A DNA stretch of 11,379 nucleotides from Chryseobacterium gleum (GTDB lineage: Bacteria > Bacteroidota > Bacteroidia > UBA10329): NCBI GenBank assembly GCA_945874195.1, contig CAMCFW010000031.1, positions 1 to 11,379 on the forward strand, in the 5' to 3' direction. The translations under genes were made by a program, and so were the position numbers. A model generated the notes under the pieces. The model ran no database searches. It saw only the letters and a program-made list of their open reading frames with translations, and was not told where the DNA came from. This document shows, piece by piece, positions 5,848-11,379 of the stretch. Within the stretch, counting starts at the first letter, position 1. The number at the start of each line of letters is the position of its first letter.

Positions 5848-7423
5848 ATTTCAGTGATCGCAGCTTGATCTCTTCGGCAAGCAAGTCGGTAGGGTCCTCG
5901 TTGCCTTTCACCTGAAGGAAACTCCCTGCACCAAGATCGGCCAGCCTTTTCATCATCCGACCCGCTTCTTTGTCATCACCGAACCCGATGATTGAAAGGA
6001 CAATGCCCTTATCGGAATTGGCCTTAACCAGTTGCATGGCATCGTTTTCCGAAAACCTTGAAGAGTTGAACATCCCGTCAGTTGCGATGATGAGCTGGTT
6101 GTTGCCATTCGGAATAAGTTGTTTCTCAAGGCTTTCGTATGCCGACTCCATTCCCTTAACACCGTTGGTGTAACCGTAAGGCTGAAGACTGTCCACCAAG
6201 GCCACGATCGCGAGATTGTCGGTTACGGGTGTTGGTGGCAGAACGACCCATGAATCGGAATTGTAAGCGATCAAGGTCAACACGTCCACTTCGCGAAGCA
6301 TCATGACCAGCCTGCGGATAGAAGATTTTAGCTTCTCCATTTTACCGTCCTCCTTCATGGAACCAGAAACATCCATGAGCAAAAGGATATTATTCGGTCT
6401 GAACTTTTCGGTTGAAAATTCTGGTTCTGGCGTTGCAACTATAGCTTGACGACTTTCGATCACTGGAGGATCGGCCTGCGCAACTGGTTCATCCCATTGA
6501 TCATTGGAACGAATGCCTAGATCAGAGACTTCGGCAATCTCATTCTGCGGAACGGTCGCGGCTTCAGCCAAAACATCATTGGTCGCAATTCCAAGATCAA
6601 TCTCGTCAAGTTGATCGTTCGTTCTTATTCCCAGATTCATTTCTTCTACAGCCACTTCCGATACACGAACCCTGATCTCCGGTGATCGGATCGGTTCATC
6701 TTCCCAGCGACCATCAACTGATTCAGCGACCGCCTGTTCATCCATTTTGGACGCCACATTTCTGTTGAGATAAATGACGTTATTTCGGTTCCGTTTACTG
6801 AAACTGACCTCCTGCTCGGCATTCTGATAACCGTCCTTTGATGCCACGGCAACGTAAGTTCCCGTTTCTATCCAGTTGACGGCCACGCCATCGCGGTTGG
6901 TTCCATTGATAGCCTTTCTAATTCCTCGGTCAAAGACCTCAACTTGCGCATTGGGAATGGGCCTGTCTGTGGCCGCATCAACCACTTGTATGACATTCGG
7001 TTCCGAAGTGCTTATGGGTTGTGGATCCTGAAACGAAGGACACGCGGTAAGCGCATTTGCATAAATGCTCTTGATGTTTCCCTTGACCGAAAGCTGATCC
7101 GCGCGGTTGGACGCATTCGTGTACACGTCAACCGTTTGCGAAAACGCCCCTGTTTCACCCGTGAAATATTGAATGGTGATCTCTCCCGATTCGCCCGGCA
7201 TGAACGCACGATTCGGATAGCTGACCAACACCTCTCTACCATGTTTCTGCGGAAGGAACATCAACTTCTTGCTACCTGTGTTTGTGAATCTGAACGTGGC
7301 CGGTGGACTGTTCCAATCCCGAACGTTTCCAAAGTTGACAGAAGTTGCCTCCCACTCCACTTTCTGTGCGGAAATAGCGAGCGGTAAAACGCAAAGAAGA
7401 AATACCTGCACACGCGTTTTCAT
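5846..7423 (-). CDS. Exported VWA-domain protein with DUF1573-like and carboxypeptidase-regulatory-like domains
   Basis: This 525-residue multidomain protein has a signal peptide at 1-19 (LLCVLPLAISA core). A DUF1573/ASH-like beta domain follows at about 21-118 (ATSVNFGNV, FRFTNTGSKKL, TGAFSQTVDVYTNA). Next comes a carboxypeptidase regulatory-like fold at about 144-220 (VVDAATDRPIPNAQVEVFD, TGTYVAVASKDGY). A low-complexity acidic linker at 224-340 carries three near-repeats of DLGIRSNDQWDE type. A von Willebrand factor A domain occupies about 343-525. The VWA metal site (MIDAS) looks intact: D351-x-S353-x-S355 (DVSGSM), T419 and D449 (ATDG). The protein is probably periplasmic or surface-exposed and metal-dependent in ligand binding; the ligand is unknown. 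No T9SS sorting domain or lipoprotein Cys is visible. It is transcribed divergently from the hydrolase gene, with 60 bases between starts. Confidence 0.88.
   Translation of the reverse strand: MKTRVQVFLLCVLPLAISAQKVEWEATSVNFGNVRDWNSPPATFRFTNTGSKKLMFLPQKHGREVLVSYPNRAFMPGESGEITIQYFTGETGAFSQTVDVYTNASNRADQLSVKGNIKSIYANALTACPSFQDPQPISTSEPNVIQVVDAATDRPIPNAQVEVFDRGIRKAINGTNRDGVAVNWIETGTYVAVASKDGYQNAEQEVSFSKRNRNNVIYLNRNVASKMDEQAVAESVDGRWEDEPIRSPEIRVRVSEVAVEEMNLGIRTNDQLDEIDLGIATNDVLAEAATVPQNEIAEVSDLGIRSNDQWDEPVAQADPPVIESRQAIVATPEPEFSTEKFRPNNILLLMDVSGSMKEDGKMEKLKSSIRRLVMMLREVDVLTLIAYNSDSWVVLPPTPVTDNLAIVALVDSLQPYGYTNGVKGMESAYESLEKQLIPNGNNQLIIATDGMFNSSRFSENDAMQLVKANSDKGIVLSIIGFGDDKEAGRMMKRLADLGAGSFLQVKGNEDPTDLLAEEIKLRSLK
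6488..6637 (-). repeat. Three degenerate 12-residue coding repeats in the VWA protein linker
   Basis: Within the linker of the VWA protein the motif (N/D)LGI(R/A)(T/S)ND(Q/V)(L/W)(D/A)E occurs three times: NLGIRTNDQLDE (residues 263-274, 6602-6637), DLGIATNDVLAE (276-287, 6563-6598) and DLGIRSNDQWDE (301-312, 6488-6523). The copies are similar at the protein level but diverged in DNA, so they are not a recent slippage product. Their role is unknown; a short binding motif is possible. Confidence 0.7.
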
Positions 7424-7483
7424 AGAGCGATAAAGTTAGCTAACGCGGAATGAGCGGACCTATTGCCAATGTATCTTTGCGCC
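7424..7483. promoter_or_regulatory. Divergent promoter region with TATCTTTG box and a 10-bp palindrome
   Basis: Sixty bases separate the VWA gene (minus) and the hydrolase gene (plus). TATCTTTG at 7472-7479 fully matches the Bacteroidota -7 consensus TAnnTTTG, but only four bases separate it from the hydrolase ATG at 7484. A transcript from it would therefore be leaderless or nearly so. On the minus strand, TAACTTTA (7438-7431) is one mismatch from the consensus and lies 7 bases before the VWA start. The perfect palindrome GTTAGCTAAC occupies 7435-7444 and overlaps that box, so it is a possible operator. No clear -33 element is seen. Confidence 0.4.
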
Positions 7484-8233
7484 ATGATCAAGATCGGTGT
7501 TTCTGCTTGCTTCTTTCATCCAGATCTGGAAAGGACAACCTTCGGGCCGAAAACACTTTCCTATCTCGAAAACGATATGGCCGCTTACGTTGCGCGGACC
7601 AACGTGATGCCTATTCTGATCCCTGAATTGCCAAAGGCCGAAAAGCAGGCTTTTATAAGGGAGATGGATGGACTAGTGCTTCAGGGCGGTGCAGACCTTG
7701 CGCCAGAGTCGTATGGCGAAAAACCGATTGGCCGCTGGCTTGGCGACCGTATCAGGGATGAATATGAACTGGAACTCATGGATCTCTTTCTTCGAGAAGA
7801 GAAACCAATTCTGGGAATCTGTCGTGGGTTCCAATTAATGAACGCCTTTTACGGTGGCACCCTCTATCAGGACATTGCAACCCAAAGGCCACAAAGCATC
7901 AAACATCGCGATGCCATCGAGTACGACAGGGTGCATCATGGTGTTCAATTTGTTGAAGACTCCTTCATGGAAGGTCTTTACGCTGATGCGAAAGATCCCA
8001 TGGTGAACTCTGTGCATCATCAAGCAGCCAAAGACCTAGGCCGAGGACTGATTCCGCAAGCATACTGTAAGGAAGATGGAATTCTGGAAGCTTTCATCCA
8101 CGAAAGTGCCGCGCCCGGAAAGATCATGGGAGTTCAATGGCATCCAGAATTCTTCCATACACTTGGCGACAAGCTAATTGACCCCTTTAAAATCATCGAT
8201 ACATTCCTATCATTCGTCAAATCAACTAAATGA
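7484..8233 (+). CDS. PuuD-like gamma-glutamyl hydrolase (class I glutamine amidotransferase, peptidase C26)
   Basis: This 249-residue cytoplasmic hydrolase is close to the length of E. coli PuuD (about 254). It has a full class I amidotransferase triad: Cys113 in the nucleophile elbow GICRG (111-115), and His220 and Glu222 in QWHPEFF (218-224). Other family features are LVLQGGADLAPESYG (64-78) and NSVHHQAAKDLG (175-186). Enzymes of this group cleave gamma-glutamyl amides such as gamma-glutamyl-GABA. Here the expected substrate is gamma-glutamylglycine or the corresponding aldehyde/alcohol conjugate, releasing glutamate. An in-frame TTG at 7463 would add 7 residues, but ATG 7484 is the natural start because IGVSAC begins right after it. 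The stop overlaps the aldehyde dehydrogenase start by ATGA (8230-8233), indicating coupling. The family is confident; the substrate is inferred from neighbours. Confidence 0.9.
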   Translation: MIKIGVSACFFHPDLERTTFGPKTLSYLENDMAAYVARTNVMPILIPELPKAEKQAFIREMDGLVLQGGADLAPESYGEKPIGRWLGDRIRDEYELELMDLFLREEKPILGICRGFQLMNAFYGGTLYQDIATQRPQSIKHRDAIEYDRVHHGVQFVEDSFMEGLYADAKDPMVNSVHHQAAKDLGRGLIPQAYCKEDGILEAFIHESAAPGKIMGVQWHPEFFHTLGDKLIDPFKIIDTFLSFVKSTK

Positions 8234-9591
8234 AAATCATCAATCCTTCAACAGGAAAACTTCTGAGAGAACAGCCAGAAGATACAACAGCTAGCATTCA
8301 GGCTAAGTTCGTATCGGCAAAAAAAGCACAGCCGAAATGGGCCAAGGTTCCGCTAAAGGAGCGCATAGCCATCGTGGCCAAATTCAATGAGCTACTTGCT
8401 GAGCGCTCATCAACAGTTGCCGCAGAACTGACTGATGAGGTCGGCAAACCTCTATCGCAGTCCAAAGGAGAAATAAGCGGAGGAATAGGTCGTAGCAAAT
8501 TCTTTGTGGAGAACAGCGAGAAGTATTTGGCCGAGGAATGGATGGTTTCTGAAGGAGCAACAAGAGAGAAATTGACCTACGAACCGCTTGGAGTTATCGC
8601 CAACATTTCGGCTTGGAACTATCCGATCCTTGTTGGCATGAATGTCTTCATTCCAGCTCTTATCGGTGGAAATGCGGTTCTTTACAAGCCATCAGAATTC
8701 AGCACAATAACTGGGCTGAACATGGCCGAATTACTTTGGATGGCCGGAGTTCCGAAGGATGTTTTTCAGGTTGTCATCGGTGCGAAAGATGCTGGAGAAG
8801 CACTTCTCGATCTTCCACTTGACGGTTATTTCTTCACGGGTTCTTACAATACCGGAAAATACATTGCCGAACGCGTGGCCGGAAAACTGGTTCCCATAGG
8901 ATTGGAACTTGGCGGAAAAGACCCGATGTATGTCTGTGATGATGTGGATGTGAAGACCGTAGCCGCTTCGGGCGTTGAAGGCGCATTCTACAACAATGGC
9001 CAAAGCTGTTGTGCAGTTGAGCGTATTTACGTGCACGAAAACATTTATGATGACTATGTGAAAGCTTTCCTCGAAGAGGCGAAGCAAATGAAGTTGGGCA
9101 GCCCAACGGATGATGGTGTGTTTCTTGGCCCATTGACGCGGGAAGCACAGATCGCAGTATTGGAGGATCAGGCGAAGGATGCGGTTAAAAAAGGTGCATC
9201 GCTGTTACTCGGTGGAAAACGGGCCGATAGAAGCGGATACTACTTTGAGCCTACCGTGCTGACCAACGTGAACCACACGATGAAAGTGATGATGGACGAA
9301 AGTTTCGGTCCGATCATTGGCATTCAGAAAGTGAAGAACGATACCGAAGCAATCTCTCTTATGGTAGACACGCCTTACGGCCTCACATCAGCGGTCTATA
9401 CCTTAGATGCTGTTCGAGCGGAAGCCATTATGACACAAATGAACTCGGGCACGGTTTATTGGAACTGCTGCGATCGCGTCAGCCCGAATATTCCTTGGAG
9501 CGGTCGCGGTCATTCAGGTCTCGGTTCAACGCTATCCCACGCTGGTATCAGGGCTTTCGTTCAACCGAAGAGTTATCATTTAAGAGGCTAA
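8230..9591 (+). CDS. NAD(P)-dependent aldehyde dehydrogenase
   Basis: This 453-residue member of the aldehyde dehydrogenase superfamily has all catalytic elements. Asn130 lies in ISAWNYP, the oxyanion-hole residue. FTGS is at 202-205 and the general base Glu226 in LELGGK (225-230). The nucleophile Cys260 is in NGQSCC (256-261). ESFGP is at 357-361. The enzyme oxidises an aldehyde to a carboxylic acid. At 453 residues it resembles the shorter succinate-semialdehyde dehydrogenase-type members, not the roughly 480-500-residue betaine-aldehyde type. The ATGA overlap with the preceding hydrolase argues for joint function. In the proposed pathway it converts the gamma-glutamylated aminoacetaldehyde to gamma-glutamylglycine. 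It could instead act on a free aldehyde, such as a semialdehyde, if hydrolysis comes first. Exact substrate and cofactor cannot be read from the sequence. Confidence 0.92.
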   Translation: MKIINPSTGKLLREQPEDTTASIQAKFVSAKKAQPKWAKVPLKERIAIVAKFNELLAERSSTVAAELTDEVGKPLSQSKGEISGGIGRSKFFVENSEKYLAEEWMVSEGATREKLTYEPLGVIANISAWNYPILVGMNVFIPALIGGNAVLYKPSEFSTITGLNMAELLWMAGVPKDVFQVVIGAKDAGEALLDLPLDGYFFTGSYNTGKYIAERVAGKLVPIGLELGGKDPMYVCDDVDVKTVAASGVEGAFYNNGQSCCAVERIYVHENIYDDYVKAFLEEAKQMKLGSPTDDGVFLGPLTREAQIAVLEDQAKDAVKKGASLLLGGKRADRSGYYFEPTVLTNVNHTMKVMMDESFGPIIGIQKVKNDTEAISLMVDTPYGLTSAVYTLDAVRAEAIMTQMNSGTVYWNCCDRVSPNIPWSGRGHSGLGSTLSHAGIRAFVQPKSYHLRG

Positions 9592-9624
9592 ACTCTTTAC
9601 TACTTCGCAATTTTGAGACACAAA

Positions 9625-9655
9625 AAAAGCCCCGCATTTGCGGGGCTTTTCTTTT
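9625..9655 (+). terminator. Bidirectional rho-independent terminator after the aldehyde dehydrogenase
   Basis: A perfect 11-bp stem, AAAAGCCCCGC / GCGGGGCTTTT (9625-9635 with 9640-9650), has an ATTT loop and is followed by TTTTCTTTT (9647-9655). The left arm is preceded by further A residues (9622-9628), so it can also terminate the convergent large T9SS gene on the minus strand. Confidence 0.92.
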
Positions 9656-9674
9656 CTAATCCCTTTATGAGGTA

Positions 9675-11379
9675 TTACTGCTTGATCAACTTAACCACAG
9701 TTGTCTGGTCGTCAGCTCTGATCCTCAAGAAATAAACCCCATCAGGCATCTCGCTAAGATCATACTGCTTTCGCGCTTCGCTTGCAGTTCCAATTGAACT
9801 ATCCATCCAGATATGTTTACCTACCATATCAAACAATCCGATGCTCACGTTCATCTGCTGGGCCAATTCAACCTCCACCGTGAAATGTCCGTTGTTCGGG
9901 TTTGGATAGACGCTTACGTTACCATCGAAATTGGCTTCTTCAATTCCAACACAGCAGGTCATTTCGTAAACGAACGAGCAGCCTTGGCAACCTTCATCAT
10001 CTACAACGCATACCGTGTACTGTCCTGTACCTGAACCGACAATATCGTAAGAAGCACTTGTTGCTCCAGGAATTGGGTTTCCATTATAGAACCATTGATA
10101 AGAAACAAAGTCTCCTGCATTTGTTATGGACAACACGTCACCAGCAACAGCGATTATCGGTTCTGGATCCCAAACCGTTACCTCGACAGGGTCAGCAACC
10201 ATTGAACTGTCAATGCAACCATTACCATCAAGAACGATAACGGTGTATTCGCCAGACTCGATGATATTAACCGATTGTGTTGTTGAACCGCTGTTCCACA
10301 GATAGGATGCATATCCTGGACCTGCGTTCAAATTCACCGAACCACCAATACAGAACTCAAGCGGGCCATCCCATGTGATCTGGGCTCCAGGCATTGGCGT
10401 GTACATGATGGCAATGACCTCTCTTTCACCAGCACATCCGAACTGATTGGTAACGGTCAAGGTAATCGTATCCGAAGCACTCACGGTTGTTGTTGTACCC
10501 GTAGGTCCATTTGACCAACTGTAAGACTGAAAGCCCGACTGTGCTGTGATCGTTATCGTTTCACCAATACAGAATTCTATGATGCCTGCTGGAGTAACAG
10601 TAGGTGATGGAATCGGATTAACAGTAATGCCGATCTGATCAGTTCCGAAACATCCATTAGCATCCTCTACTGTTACCTCATACACTCCATTCACAATTGC
10701 CTGAATTGTTTGAGTAACCTCTCCATAAGGTAACCATGCATAGTTAGCATAACCAGAACCAGCATTCAGCGTGATTGAACAAACGGTTGTGTCGTTTCCG
10801 AGATTGACCTGAGGCGATTGCAGAACCGCATAGCTATCTGTAACGGTACTGGAGCAACCATTGCCAGCAGTAAAGGTGTAATTAACATCAATTGGACCTG
10901 GACCTGCAAGGTCTGGGAAGAAGAGATTCCCAATTATCTCAATTCCGCCATAAACAACAGAATACTCGCCACCAACTGGGAAAGCACCAGTAAATAAGAT
11001 CGGATCGTCATTCGAACAGGCCGAAGTTGGCAGGTTAAGACTGGCATTCGGCACTGGCAATACTTGGTAGGTCCTTCCTGGACTTGTTGCGGTACAGTTG
11101 TTCGCATCTACTCCAGTAGCTGCAACAGTCTGGCCATCGCTCAAGGTAGAATTGAGGTACGGATTAGTGGAACCAACAGAAAGCCCATCGACAAAGAACT
11201 CGTAGCTGATGGCACCTCCACCTGCGGTGAACGTTATGGCTGTTCCAGCACAAATGGTCAATTCTGATGGGCTCGCGCTCAAGCTGACCGACAGTCCACC
11301 GGGGTCGCTGAGTGATGCGGCATCCGAAGATTGACAACCGTTTGCATCAGTAACTGTCACTGAATAGGCACCAGCGGGA
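9675..11379 (-). CDS. Large modular secreted protein with Ig-like repeats and T9SS sorting domain (5' end outside window)
   Basis: The frame is open from the right edge to the stop at 9675-9677, giving about 567 residues. The reading before the first GTG is coding-like (PAGAYSV), so the true start lies outside. Numbering here counts from that GTG (11360). The protein is a string of Ig/PKD-like modules recognisable by their ends: VTVTDANGC (near 1-9), GVYEVTVEDANGC (225-237), TLTVTNQFGC (300-309), GEYTVIVLDGNGC (370-382) and GQYTVCVVDDEGC (446-458). The module starts FCIGETITITA (263-273) and FCIGGSVNLNA (337-347) also repeat. The C-terminus is a T9SS type A sorting domain: VSVYPNPNNGHF (482-493), LFDMVGK (509-515), DGVYFLRI (540-547) and VVKLIKQ (555-561). 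It is a surface or secreted protein, plausibly an adhesin or glycan-binding scaffold, of the kind found in gliding and biofilm-forming Bacteroidota. Full length and function are unknown. Confidence 0.88.
   Translation of the reverse strand, partial: PAGAYSVTVTDANGCQSSDAASLSDPGGLSVSLSASPSELTICAGTAITFTAGGGAISYEFFVDGLSVGSTNPYLNSTLSDGQTVAATGVDANNCTATSPGRTYQVLPVPNASLNLPTSACSNDDPILFTGAFPVGGEYSVVYGGIEIIGNLFFPDLAGPGPIDVNYTFTAGNGCSSTVTDSYAVLQSPQVNLGNDTTVCSITLNAGSGYANYAWLPYGEVTQTIQAIVNGVYEVTVEDANGCFGTDQIGITVNPIPSPTVTPAGIIEFCIGETITITAQSGFQSYSWSNGPTGTTTTVSASDTITLTVTNQFGCAGEREVIAIMYTPMPGAQITWDGPLEFCIGGSVNLNAGPGYASYLWNSGSTTQSVNIIESGEYTVIVLDGNGCIDSSMVADPVEVTVWDPEPIIAVAGDVLSITNAGDFVSYQWFYNGNPIPGATSASYDIVGSGTGQYTVCVVDDEGCQGCSFVYEMTCCVGIEEANFDGNVSVYPNPNNGHFTVEVELAQQMNVSIGLFDMVGKHIWMDSSIGTASEARKQYDLSEMPDGVYFLRIRADDQTTVVKLIKQ

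Noticed and set aside
7463..7483. TTG start for the hydrolase
   Set aside because: It would place the TATCTTTG box inside the coding region and adds residues not found before the IGVSAC-type start of the family.
8731..9148. Minus-strand open frames (118 and 104 codons) opposite the aldehyde dehydrogenase
   Set aside because: Both are antisense to conserved aldehyde dehydrogenase motifs and carry no family signatures.

Overview
The window looks like a chromosomal segment from a Bacteroidota bacterium. Two proteins end in type IX secretion (T9SS) type A sorting domains, there are DUF1573-type proteins, starts lack clear Shine-Dalgarno sequences, and motifs of the Bacteroidota promoter -7 type (TAnnTTTG) lie upstream of some genes. 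The genus cannot be fixed from this sequence. Coding density is high, no intergenic gap exceeds about 90 bases, and I see no RNA gene, insertion sequence, phage gene or CRISPR array.

Layout, left to right. (1) Minus strand, cut by the left edge: a saccharopine dehydrogenase-like NAD(P)-binding oxidoreductase (1-772). (2) Plus strand: an ethanolamine-type APC permease (823-2175), overlapped by 4 bases by a glutamine synthetase-fold ligase (2172-3539), then a strong hairpin terminator. (3) Minus strand: a small exported T9SS protein (3608-4096). (4) Plus strand: an iron-containing alcohol dehydrogenase (4184-5323), then a small exported DUF1573 protein (5356-5793) and a terminator. (5) Minus strand: an exported von Willebrand factor A (VWA) protein with a DUF1573-like N-terminus (5846-7423). 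(6) Plus strand: a PuuD-like class I glutamine amidotransferase/gamma-glutamyl hydrolase (7484-8233), overlapped by 4 bases by an aldehyde dehydrogenase (8230-9591), then a terminator. (7) Minus strand, cut by the right edge: a large modular T9SS-secreted surface protein (9675-11379).

The central observation is that five plus-strand genes make up a plausible complete amino-alcohol catabolic route: permease, gamma-glutamyl-amine ligase, Fe-alcohol dehydrogenase, aldehyde dehydrogenase and gamma-glutamyl hydrolase. The best-fitting reading is a microcompartment-free ethanolamine pathway: ethanolamine is imported, capped with glutamate by ATP, oxidised at its hydroxyl to the aldehyde and then the acid (gamma-glutamylglycine), and hydrolysed to glycine and glutamate. 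The first step of such a route is known for GlnA4 of Streptomyces coelicolor, and the logic matches the Puu putrescine pathway and the Ipu isopropylamine/alaninol pathway. Here it is in a Bacteroidota setting, split into transporter+ligase, alcohol dehydrogenase alone, and hydrolase+aldehyde dehydrogenase, with envelope genes on the opposite strand in between. The substrate assignment is inferred from gene content and motifs.
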